Below, in pieces: positions 48,590-58,991 of a stretch of 64,000 nt of DNA; position 1 is the first letter of the stretch; each line of letters begins with the position of its first letter. The notes under the pieces were generated by a model. That model did no database searches. It had not been told where the DNA came from and was given only the letters and a program-made list of their open reading frames with translations. The position numbers and the translations under genes are program-made. The stretch spans positions 26,142,811 to 26,206,810 of the forward strand of contig OY282605.1 in NCBI GenBank assembly GCA_958298945.1. Direction: 5' to 3'. Source of the DNA: Atherix ibis. Its lineage: Eukaryota > Arthropoda > Insecta > Diptera > Athericidae.

Positions 48590-49330
48590 AACGACATCAT
48601 TCTTGCACGACACGATCCTTTGGGAATAATTTCTGATGACATTTTCTAACACTAATTCGACCATTACTTGACGGATAATGGTTCTTCAATATTCTAAATT
48701 TTAAATATTGTGTGTTCAAAGCTCCATAAGAAAGAGTTCAACGGCGTAAAATCGCACAATCTTGTACGCCAATTGACAAGATTTATAAAAAAAAAAAATT
48801 TCTTATAAATTCTTGGTTGTCGGAAGAGAAAAGGAAGGTAACTAAAATTTGAATTAATAAAAAGTCGATGAACGTTAAGTTCCACAGACCAAACTAAACA
48901 CCACGCATTAAATTTTTGCAGATCATTTTATCTGCAATATTAACACGATTTTTATCCATTTTGTATCTCCACAGTCACTTGTGAGTTTTCAGAGCCTCAT
49001 ATAGGGAAATTTTCCTTATTGATGTACCACCGAGTGAGAAGTGAGCCTCAAGAAAGTTTTCCGCGAAATGTGACTTAGACTAAATCACCACTTTTGCAAA
49101 AGGATTTTACATTTTTAACGCCATAAATTAAAAATACAGAACATAAAATGGCTGTCTTTAAATTAAAGAAATGCTGTCTTCAATGACATTTATGTTTAAC
49201 AGCTGTCAGATGACAACACTGCACTTTCCGTTTTGTACTTATTTGCATATAGCTAAAAGCGGGTATATTGCTTAATAATTATGATTTTTCAATTACTATA
49301 AATTTTCTAATATTTACTTTAAGGTAATCT
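48590..49330 (-). pseudogene. DD41D-type mariner remnant with first and third catalytic blocks
   Basis: The minus strand reads FLEAHFSLGG..INKENFPI at 49,085-49,010 (first Asp block, Asp lost) and LVNWRTRLCDFTPLNSFLW at 48,790-48,735. The latter is the family's VNWPPRSCDLTPLDYFLW with the third catalytic Asp changed to Asn. A motif TAACAGCTGTCAGATGACA at 49,198-49,216 may belong to the 5' untranslated region. The middle of the element is deleted. Confidence 0.75.
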
Positions 49331-49344
49331 TTATTTAGCTAATA

Positions 49345-49740
49345 TATAGTATTGTAGAGGATGGGCACTTGTATGCTGCCCTGTGGAATACCAACGTACC
49401 ATATATCGTAGAGATATTTGAGAATCTGTGTGCTTCTTTTATTTGAAAATAAAGGTTTGAAAGAAATAATTTAGGTAGTATGTGATTGGAAAAGTCCTTT
49501 TAAGTTTCCAGAGTTTCCGTAGTTGAGTATTTGGAGCAGAAACTGAATTGATGGTTAGTAATTAAATTTCAGTTTATTGGACTTATGGATTATTTTTAAA
49601 AAGTTCAAATTTCCAGAGAATTAATTATAGTATTGTATAACAAGGAAAACTGTCACCAATTTCAAGAAGTTATTTAAAAATATTTGAGAAAATAAGATCA
49701 TAGCCGAAAGCTTTATTTTTGAGACAGAATTTAAACAATA
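49345..49740 (-). pseudogene. Jockey-type reverse transcriptase scrap
   Basis: Matches in order with 1.36-1.93 kb: TGTAGAGGATGGGCACTTGTATGC against the GVPQ-ILGP block region, then GGAATACCAACG, TTTAAGTTTCCAGAG, and AAATAAGATCATAGCCGAAAGC. The plus strand here is the complement of the coding strand. It contains no usable frame. Confidence 0.8.
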
Positions 49741-49744
49741 AATA

Positions 49745-51660
49745 AATTAATTAATTATTATATATAAACATTTAATTATCATTAAAAAAAACGATTCTAA
49801 CTTTATTTGATAGCATTTATATTGGGCTAATTAAAAATGTACGCTATATTATTTGAAATTTATTTTTTAACATACTACTCGTATTATTAGAAGCAAGAAA
49901 GAAAAATATATAAAAATAAATACCTTTTAAATTTTCTAATTTTAGTAACAATTTAAAAAGATTTCTCCATTTAAGTATTTATTATTAAATGTTAGCAGAG
50001 TTCAATTACTTTTCAATTTCTTTCTGTTAAAAGTTAATGCAACTCTTGTCCCGTACATTTGTTTCGATGGATTATGAATATCGCTGATGATCTGAGCAAT
50101 TAAAATAAAATTTACATCACCCGTAAAAACGGTTCAGAAAATTACTCGACCTGCTGCTTAGGTGCTCATAGCAGCAATGGCCATTATTCTAGTAAAGAGC
50201 GCATCGCCAGTATGGGGATGTGATCGTTGGTCAGGTCTCCAATTTTGCAGCACCGATAATATTAGCCCATACTGGTATGGTATGCCATGTATTTGAATGG
50301 CATTCCAGATGATCATAGTGCACCAACCTATTATGGAATTTTTTTTTTATTAGAGTACAGATCATCTTCAGTTTTCAGCTTGGCTATTACTGCCTCAGCA
50401 CATTCTAGGCTGATACAAGTTCGAGCATAAAGCAAGCCACTAACCATTCAAACAACTTGTTGGAATCATTAGGGGCTTACGATCGTGTCTTTTAATGAGC
50501 ACCGGCATACAAGATCATAACTTTTGCTTTAATATGATTTTGAAGAAATATTTTGATCTTCGGACTAAAAGTTATCTGCGAAAGAAGATTAACCGTCGAC
50601 GAAAGCAAAGACGATGACGGCGAGCAAAACGTCCCGAATTGAATTAAGTTAAATAAAGAAACTCCTACTTGGACAACCCTCCGCCTTCTTGCCCAACAAT
50701 TCAAATGTTAGTAAGTATTTTCCTTACCACTTCTCCTAGTCAGATATACCGTCTATCAACTTACCTATATGTTCGGCTGTTGTCTACAGGAATCTGTAGA
50801 TTTGGTGGCCATCTCCTCTACCCACTATATCTTCCATATGCAACAACTAGACAAAATCAAGGGGATTACAGTTCCAGCTCTAGACAAACTCCAAGTATCC
50901 GATAGTTCATTGCGTATCTGAATGTTGTGATGATTGTTGTCGGAACTTGGTGTATTATGGCAACCAGCAAATGTCTGCTAATTAGTACATGTTACGATCG
51001 TCAATATCCCACATTCGAGTATATTTTATGTGCATAGATCTAATAATCGCATTTTGCATGCCTAATATCCATCGTAATGCACCTTTCTGATGAGATGGCA
51101 CAGATCCAAACCGACCAAATTGTACCAAACTAAACTAAATTGAGCCAAAACTATGCACACATATGATAATGGTCGATATGACCTTTAATTAACTTATTAA
51201 AAGAGTTGTGTTGTAATCAGGCATTTTTAAGTTTTCAGCAGCTTAATCTTCTACTCTTCACTTGGTAACTTCCTTGAACTCGTGCTTTACTGTAATTGAT
51301 TCAAAGAAACGATAGATCTTCACTACCAGCCACATTTTATCTTATTTAAGATCGTGTGATTCGGTTACCATTTTGGCCTTTTCATTTGTTTAGTTTCTGG
51401 TTAATTTTTTTTTTTTACTACCATTATTATTATTGTAATTATTTATTATAGAAAATAGTAATTTTAACAATATAATTTGAATATACGCGATACGGCAGGT
51501 AATTAATGAGACTACTTTTTATATGCTTTTAGATGTTTTTTATATTTAATAACAAGTTTGTTTTATCTTTATTAAGAAAAGTATCCCAAAATTGGCCGAA
51601 TTTCTGTACTGTCATATCTGACGCGGCAAGAACCATTTTCTGAGCCTTTTAAGGACTCAC
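49745..51660. other. Intergenic; nothing recognised
   Basis: AT-rich up to 50,030, then balanced composition to about 51,370 without recognisable domains. Short frames overlap on both strands, so none is called. Confidence 0.4.
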
Positions 51661-51667
51661 TTATCGA

Positions 51668-51791
51668 ATTTTATGTTAATCAATTTTCTGACCTTATAAA
51701 AGCACTAACACAATTGATTTTGGTACTGAAAAATTTTGTGCTCAATTGTGTTAGTGCTTTTATAAGGTCAGAAAATTGATTAACATAAAAT
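51668..51791. repeat. Perfect 50-bp inverted repeat with 24-base loop
   Basis: Arm 51,668-51,717 (ATTTTATGTTAATCAATTTT...) is the exact reverse complement of 51,742-51,791. The loop is 51,718-51,741. It ends 31 bases before the left end of a group-A mariner. No coding sequence and no TIR family was recognised. Confidence 0.98.
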
Positions 51792-51822
51792 TACAAAAAC
51801 ATATTGAGACTGACTTCAGTTA

Positions 51823-53511
51823 CGAGGGTCGTTCAATAAGTCCTTAGAAAATCCGAGAAATTGCGCTCGTAGTGTCGGTTAAGACACTTACTTTTGTAAA
51901 TAGCATTATCGACAAGAAAGCTGTCAAAATTTCAGCTCGATCCATAGCGTAGGTCAATTTCTATCGTCGATTAAAGTTAACGACATTTATTTGTGCATAA
52001 CAATGGAAAAAAGCGAGTTTAGGGCTGTCATCAAACATCTCCATTTGAAAGGCTTAAGCCCGAAAGAAATCAAAGCCGAGTTGGATGCAGTTCTTGGCAC
52101 ATCTGCACCTGTGTTTGCGACGGTTTACAATTGGGTGAATGAATTTAAACGTGGTTGTTCATCCACAAAAGATGAACATCGTTCAGGACGCCCAGTTGAG
52201 GTGTCTACTCCTGAAATCATCGACAAAATATACGATCTGATTTTGAACGATCGGCGAATTAAAGTGCGCGAATTAGTTGAGGCCTCGGGCATATCACAGG
52301 TACAGTCGCTTCTATTTTGCATGAAAAATTGTCTGTGAAAAAAATTTCGGCAAGATGGATGCCGCGTTTGCTGTTAGAGGAGAATAAGCGCAATCGTGTA
52401 GTGGACTCTGAGGCTATGTTGGCACTCTTTCATCGCAATCCTGTCGAATTCCTTCGTCGATATGTCACTGTGGATGAAACCTGGATACACTACTACACTC
52501 CAGAAACGAAGAGGCAGTCATCACAGTAGATTTTCAAGGGTGAACGGGCTCCGAAGAAGGCAAAAACTGTGCCATCGGCCGTCAAAGTGATGGCCACGGT
52601 CTTTTGGGATTCGCAGGGCATCATTTTTATCGACTACTTGGAAAAAGGAAAAACATAACAGGAGCGTATTACACGTCGTTATTGCAACGGTTGAGCGAGG
52701 AAATCAAAGAGAAACGCCCCCATCTGAAGAAGAAAAAGATCCTCTTGCATCAGGACAATGCGCGTGTGCACACCTGCGCTGTTTTCATGGCCAAAATTGT
52801 GGAATTGAGAATGGAATTGTTGCAGCATCCCGCTTATTTACCAGATTTGGCCCCGAGTGACTATTTTCTTTTCCCCAATCTGAAAAAATGGCTTGGCGGA
52901 CGACGGTTCACTTCCAACGAGGACGTCATTGCTCAAAAGGATGAGTATTTTGCAGAACTTCCGAAATCCTATTTTTTGGACGGGATAAAAATTTTGGAAA
53001 AACGGTTGGAAAAGTATAAAGAGCTAAGAGGAGATTATGTTGAAAAATAAAATAATTTTTTTTAAAAAAAGTAGAGGGTTCCGCCCCCTGCTCGCAATGC
53101 TCACCAACCCCCACCCCCCCTACGATCGCTTCGAGATCTCCGGGGGCCACTATGTCAAATATTCTACTTAATAGAGGGAAAATTACATCATAACAAAAAT
53201 GCGTGACAATGTTCTCATTCTTTTTTCATGGCCCTCTATGTCCAAATATTCTACTTTTTTTTCTCGCTCCATACAATCCTAACATCATCGCAGTATTATT
53301 TTGAATACATTTACGCTCTTTCATTCATTCAAATACGCTTACGCTCTTTCATGACTTCAAAAAAACACACATATTGAAACAACACACATATTGAAACAAC
53401 AAAAACTCATATATACATGATAATAAAATTCTAGGACATGAAAAACTTTTTTATATAATAGATAGACAGTTTTTTTCTATTTTTTTCTAAGGACTTATTG
53501 AACGACCCTCG
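51823..53511 (+). mobile_element. Group-A mariner copy 1, inactive, carrying an insertion
   Basis: Terminal repeats CGAGGGTCGTTCAATAAGTC (left) and its complement (right) are flanked by TA at 51,821-51,822 and 53,512-53,513. The transposase starts at ATG 52,003 (MEKSEFRAVIKHLHLKG) with two helix-turn-helix parts. A missing G at about 52,299 (GISQ then GTVASILHEK) shifts the frame to 52,317. The first catalytic block VTVDETWIHYYTPE follows. A TAG at 52,527-52,529 replaces a Trp, and a one-base loss near 52,655 shifts the frame again. The last frame (52,604-53,050) holds LLHQDNARVH and LPDLAPSDYFLF and ends GDYVEK at its natural stop. All three Asp are present (34-residue spacing). About 400 bp of foreign sequence lies in the 3' UTR. 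Confidence 0.95.
53068..53466. other. Foreign insertion of about 400 bp inside the mariner 3' UTR
   Basis: Compared with the sister copy at 55.1 kb, the short 3' UTR is interrupted after an A run and resumes at CAGTTTTTTTC (53,467). The left about 90 bases are GC-rich (AGGGTTCCGCCCCCTGC, CACCCCCCCTACG). The remainder is AT-rich with internal near-repeats (ATGTC.AAATATTCTACTT at about 53,151 and 53,248; CACACATATTGAAACAACA twice at 53,367-53,402; TACGCTCTTTCAT twice). No coding frame and no clear terminal repeats were found. Confidence 0.75.
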
Positions 53512-53601
53512 TAGAATAATCTGGCATTACTGCAGACCTCCGCTCAAAAAGCTTTATGGTGTCATGTATGAACAACACTGAACATTGCATTACACTTTTA
53601 A

Positions 53602-53690
53602 CACTAGATTTACCAGCTATTTAATAAACCTATTTCTACCAAAACCAGTCAAAATGACTGGTCTTTAAGACTAAAGTACTTAGTGAGGTT
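53602..53690. mobile_element. Solo piggyBac-like terminus
   Basis: After a TTAA (53,598-53,601) the sequence CACTAGATTTACCAGC, followed by the palindrome ACCAGTCAAAATGACTGGT, resembles the ends of the piggyBac-like element at 59-61.3 kb (TTAA-CACTAGGTCTTGCAGG and CCAGTCAAAATGACT). No transposase or opposite end is attached. Confidence 0.55.
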
Positions 53691-53859
53691 TCCATTGTTT
53701 ATTTATTTAAAAAAAAATAACAAAATAAGTTTAATAATATTCATTGTAATACAAAGATTTATAGACATTATCAATTAATCAAAATTTTAGTCGTTTCTTG
53801 TAGATCACTCACAATTTTTACACACGTACACATAGATTTTTTTCTGTGTACACTTTCCT

Positions 53860-54820
53860 CATAATTGCGATGGTATTGCTGGATAGTGGAGTCTTCAGAT
53901 CAAATGCCAAATTGGTGATCAGGAATTTTTTTTTTCATTAACTAAGACAGGGTAGAGTCGTTTTAATAGGAGTTTTTTCGAATATCTTACCAAGAATTGG
54001 TAAGAGGCTGATAGGTCTATAGGAGGAAGGATAATTAATTGGTTAATTTGGTTTAGGAATCATTTTAATGACAGAATATTTCCAGAGAAAATTAGTTGTG
54101 TGCAGGATACTATTAAAAATGTATGTTATTAAAACTAAAGCTTTTTGGGAAATTTGCTTCAGAACAGGAGCTGTTATTAGATCATAACCAGTAGCTTTTT
54201 TTATTGAGAAGACGCAGAATAACTTGCGAGGGCTTAAAATTTTTGGGAGGAAAGCTCATAGAGACTGGGAATATTAGTTCTTCGATTATTTTGTTATGTA
54301 TGTAATTTTTCTTCTATATCATCATGTGGAGCAAAAGTATTTATTAAATATTTCAGCTTTTTCTTTGTTTATTTTTGCCTAGTTACCGTCATTTTGTTTC
54401 GGTGGGTGTGATGTTCTTTTGTACGAAGTGGCTTCCCATAAAGAAATATTATCACTAAGCGATCTTGTATAAATTTTATGCCGTTCATTATAGAGCTTTC
54501 CAATTTTCCACATTCAGTTAACGTTGTAGTCGGTTAAGTTTCTGTTTAAAGGTAGGTATTTGTAAGCGTTTCAAATGCGTTCTCATTTTTCTTTTTTCCT
54601 TTATAGTATCATTAATTTTGTTTGCTATTTTTAACGTTCCTTTTAAGTCAATCTGTTGGTCTAATTTATTTCTAAATGTTTTTCAATCTATTTTGCCATT
54701 TATGAGCCTTGGATGAAGGGCCTTTAAGATTGACTTAGAATTAAGAGTAAGGAGAACAGGCCTTTGAACAGAGTTTAAATTGGAAAGAGTTTCAATACTA
54801 AAATTCATAGTATTTTATTC
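53860..54820 (-). pseudogene. Jockey-type retrotransposon fragment, highly decayed
   Basis: DNA matches to the copy at 1.6-2.3 kb appear in order on the same strand: GGATAGTGGAGTCTTCAGAT, AGAGGCTGATAGGTCTATAGG, GGTTTAGGAATCATTTTAATG, TTAGATCATAACCAGTAGC and GGGAGGAAAGCTCATAGAG. It extends further upstream in the element (to about 54,820), into the linker toward the endonuclease, than the 1-kb copy. Stops occur in all frames. Confidence 0.82.
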
Positions 54821-55103
54821 TTTAAATTTTTATTTTTTAATATATTTAATATATATTTTTAAGAAAAATTTAGTAGCACTTAAAGATTAGTAGATTCTTA
54901 GAGAAATAACCATAAAAGTCTGCAAATATATTTTAGTATTTAGGTTGAATTTACACAGAGTTCCAGACTGACACTGTTCCATGCAATATTTTCTAATAGA
55001 ATCACACCTTATAGTATATTCTAGCATACGTTTAAGTATTATTCTAATATCAAATTACAGGACCCAGCATATCTTATTTATATGAAATTTTTTAAAAAAA
55101 AAC

Positions 55104-56370
55104 TTCAATAAGTCCTTAGAAAAAGATGGAAAAAACTGTTTTTAAAAAAATTTTTATTTTTTTTAACATAATCTCCTTTTAGCTCTATACACTTTTCCAA
55201 CCGTTTTCCAAAATTTTTATCCCGTCCAAAAAATAGGATTTCGGAAGTTCTGCAAAATACTCATCCGTTTGAGCAATGACATCCTCGTTGGAAGTGAACC
55301 GTAGTCCGCCAAGCCATTTCTTCAGATTGGGGAAAAGAAAATAGTCACTCGGGGCCAAATCTGGTGAATAAGCGGGATGCTGCAACAATTCCATTCTCAA
55401 TTCCACAATTTTAGCCATGGAAACAGCGCAGGTGTGCACACGCGCATTGTCTCTGATGCAAGAGGATTTTTTTCTTCTTCAGATGGGGGCGTTTCTCTTT
55501 GATTTCCTCGCTCAACCGTTGCAATAACGACGCGTAATACGCTCCTGTTATTGTTTTTCCTTTTTCCAAGTAGTCGATAAAAATGATGCCCTGCGAATCC
55601 CAAAAGACCGTGGCCATCACCTTGCCGGCCGATGGCACAGTTTTTGCCTTCTTCGGAGCCCGTTCACCCTTGAAAATCCACTGTGATGACTGTCTCTTCG
55701 TTTCTGGAGTGTAGTAGTGTATCCAGGTTTCGTCCACAGTGACATATCGACGAAGGAATTCGACAAGATTGCGATGAAAGAGTGCCAACATAGCCTCAGA
55801 GTCCACTACACGATTGCGCTTATTCTCCTCTGAGAGCAAACGCGGCATCCATCTTGCCGAAATTTTTTTCACAGACAATTTTTCATGCAAAATAGAAGCG
55901 ACTGTACCTGTGATATGCCCGTGGCCTCAACTAATTCGCGCACTTTAATTCGCCGATCGTTCAAAATCAGATCGTGGATTTTGTCGATGATTTTAGGAGT
56001 AGACACCTCAACTGGGCGTTCTGAACGATGTTCATCTTTTGTGGATGAACGGTCACGTTTAAATTCATTCACCCAATTGTAAACCGTCGCAAACACAGGT
56101 GCAGATGTGCCATGAACTCCATTCAACTCGGCTTTGATTTTTTTCGGGCTTAAGCCTTTCAAATGGAGATGTTTGATGACAGCCCTAAACTCGCTTTTTT
56201 CCATTGTTATGCACAAATAAATGTCGTTAACTTTAATCGACGATAGAAATTGACCTACGCTATGGATCGAGCTGAAATTTTGACAGATAATGCTACTTCC
56301 AAAAAAAATCTTTACCGACACTACGAGCGCAATTTCTTGGATTTTCTAAGGACTTATTGAACGACCCTCG
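55104..56370 (-). mobile_element. Group-A mariner copy 2, inactive
   Basis: The outer terminal repeat is intact at 56,353-56,370 with TA following. The inner one is eroded, keeping only TTCAATAAGTCCTTAG at 55,104-55,119. The transposase starts at 56,204. It carries the same one-base loss after GISQ as copy 1 (about 55,910), then a long open frame 55,890-55,411 with VTVDETWIHYYTPETKRQSSQW, VMATVFWDSQGIIFIDYLEKG and KKKILLHQ. A two-base insertion at about 55,452 disrupts HQDNARVH. The next frame (55,439-55,185) has YSPDLAPSDYFLF, and a one-base deletion near 55,205 alters the C-terminus. Nucleotide identity to copy 1 is clearly high throughout. It is the closest to repairable of the group-A copies but is not functional. 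Confidence 0.94.
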
Positions 56371-56372
56371 TA

Positions 56373-57533
56373 TATGATGGAGCAACACCCTCGAAATTAT
56401 TTTATTAAATATACAAAACCTTTGAGAACTTAAAAATTTATAATAAATATACAACTTTATTAATTTATATACTTTAATGATCAACTTAAGTAATATTTAT
56501 GATCAGTTTAAGCAATAATTATAAATGCTTAAGTGACACAATAATTTGAGTAATTTAGTAAAGTATAAAAAAATCCTTAATATCAAATTGTACAAAAGCC
56601 AAACGTCTTTAAGGCGATAATTACAAATATTCTCTAAAAGTTTTATGGCAAAATAACCATCTTAATATAGGCTTCACTTTTGCAAAGAAAAATATTTTCG
56701 TATTTAATTTAAATTATACCAATACATACAAAGTAAAGAAATCATATTCACAACCGCTTATAAAATTTTTTTATTTAATTTATTTAAGAAAAAAATTATT
56801 TTTCCGAAAATTGTTTAAATCGTTCAGCAGCTTACTTTCTCAGCCTGTCAAGACAAATAATGATGACGAGTATTGCCATAATTAAATTAAAATTATTTTT
56901 TTCAAAACAATAGCCTTTCTTTCTTTGCTTTCAAATAAAAGTTTACAGAAATCCTTGATGGTATTCATTCGAATTTTTATTGATTTCCGGTAATGCCTTA
57001 AAGCTGTGCTAAAAATATATTCGATATTGGGTTTCTGTTTAGATTCTTCCGAGAAAACATTGTTTCCCTTCTGCTACTGCAGTTTATTTGTGATTTTTTT
57101 ATTAATTAAGGAACTTTCGATTGAAATGTGTTCTCTAATTATTGATAATTTCTGAAACGGTAAGAGTAGTTTCTAAATTTCACATTAATACACTATAACA
57201 TAAAAAACGGTGGAATTCAAGAGTATCAAAAATTAATTACGTACTTGGCCGTCCCAGAATTAGTACTTTTTCTTAAAATAATATGATAGCGTAATAGCTT
57301 ACCGCAAACATCCCAATTAAATATGCCATTAAAAACGAAGTCTTTAGACCCAATATTTAATTGGCTTTTCAGAAATAAAATCGAAATGGCCGAACAGCTT
57401 TTAGAGAATAATTATTGTTCAATATAAATAAAAAATAAGGGTTAGTGGGGACAAAATTACGCAAAATTTTGATACTGCAAGATTGAAAAGGTTGCTCGCA
57501 CAAGAAACATCAGCAGAGAAGATCAGCGAAATA
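56373..57533. other. AT-rich intergenic, nothing recognised
   Basis: There is no protein similarity, RNA gene or structured repeat that I can support between the group-A copy and the irritans mariner. Confidence 0.5.
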
Positions 57534-58621
57534 ACAGTTCGGCTGAAAAGTTTAGAACGTTGACGTCTAGATGGTGGCTCTTGTAAAAATCTATCACAAA
57601 GCATCATGCTTCAAATGATTCTTGTCAAAATTTGACAGCAATCGATCGATTGGTTCGTGAGATATATCATTTTGAGTGGAGCAACTTTTGTTATTGAAAA
57701 AAAATGGATAAAGACGAATTTCGTGTATTCATAAAGCATTGCTTTTTGATGGAAAAAAATACAGTGGAAACGAAAGTATGGTTTGACAAACGTTATCCGG
57801 ACTCTGCTCCAGCTATTTCAACTGTGGAATATTGGTTTCGTCAATTTCGAACTGGTCGTACGAGCACAGTTGATGCAGAACGCAGTGGACGCCCAAAAGA
57901 GGTGGTTACGGCGAAAAACATCAAAAAAATCCACATAATAATTTTAAATGACCGTAAAGTGAAGTTGAGCGAGATAGCTGAGACTCTGAAGATATCGAAA
58001 GAGCGTGTTGGACATATCGAGCATGAATATTTGGGCATGCGAAAGCTGTGTGCAAAGTGGGTGCCGCGTGTGCTCACTGTGGACCAAAAACAACAACGTG
58101 TTGATGATTCTGAGCAGTGTTTGGAGCTGTTCAAGCGCAATAAACCCGAATTTTTGCGTCGATATATGACAATGGATGAAACATGGCTCCGTCACTACAC
58201 TCCAGAGTCCAATCGGCAGTCGGCTAAGAAACGGCCTCATTTGAAGAAGAAAAAAGTGTTGTTTCACCAAGACAATGCACCGTGTCACAAGTCGATGAAA
58301 ACGATGGTCAAACTCAATGAATTGGGCTACGAATTGCTTCCCCATCCACCGTATTCTCCAGATCTGGCCCCCAGCGACTTTTTCCTGTTTGCAGACCTCA
58401 AGAGAATGCTCGCTGGCAAGAAATTTAAGACCGATTGCCGAAACTGAGGCCTATTTTGAGGCAAAACCGAAAGAGTACTATAAAAATGGTATCGAAAAGT
58501 TGGAAGATCGCTATAATCGCTGTATCGCCCTCGAAGGCAACTATGTTGAATAATAAAAATGAATTTTGCAAAAAAAAAATATTTCTACTGTGTTACGTTC
58601 TAAACTTTTCAGCCGAACTGT
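57534..58621 (+). mobile_element. Irritans-type (Himar1-like) mariner with an internal in-frame deletion
   Basis: Inverted repeats ACAGTTCGGCTGAAAAGTTT at both ends are flanked by TA (57,532-57,533 and 58,622-58,623). This is close to the ACAGGTTGGCTGATAAGT type of the irritans subfamily. The frame 57,704-58,447 encodes MDKDEFRVFIKHCFLM, RPKEVVTAKNIKKIH, KLCAKWVPR.LTVDQKQQRVDDSE, the first catalytic block MTMDETWLRHYTPE, HQDNAPCHK and YSPDLAPSDFFLF. About 62 residues between NRQSA and KKRPHLKKKK are missing without changing frame (near 58,227). A small deletion near 58,430 shifts the last 35 residues (IAETEAYFEAKPKEYY, ending EGNYVE) into another frame. This is the longest intact frame among the mariners here, but the enzyme core is incomplete. 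Confidence 0.95.
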
Positions 58622-58991
58622 TATGCTCAGCTCAGCCGATCAGCAGAGGAGAGAAAATCGGTTGTAACTTGATGCAGGATAGTTTCTGAACAGATTAATA
58701 CAATAGAATACAGCGAAATATAAGAGAAATTCTGTGAGTATGTGTCAAGTTGAGAGTAAGTATGTATGTGGTCTGTTTGTAGATTTTCGGAGTGCTTTCA
58801 ATTGCCTGCGATGGGATCGTATTATTGGGCGGCTTGCGGAGGTTTCATGTGGAGTAATGCGGCCGTGTGCGGAAACAATGGGAGGGTTGCTCGCTAGGTA
58901 GTATGTGGCTGCTCGCAGGGATCTATGGTTTTTGCATACACATATATGGCAAATAGTTGTGGTCTTATTATTATTACAATATCCTATTTAA

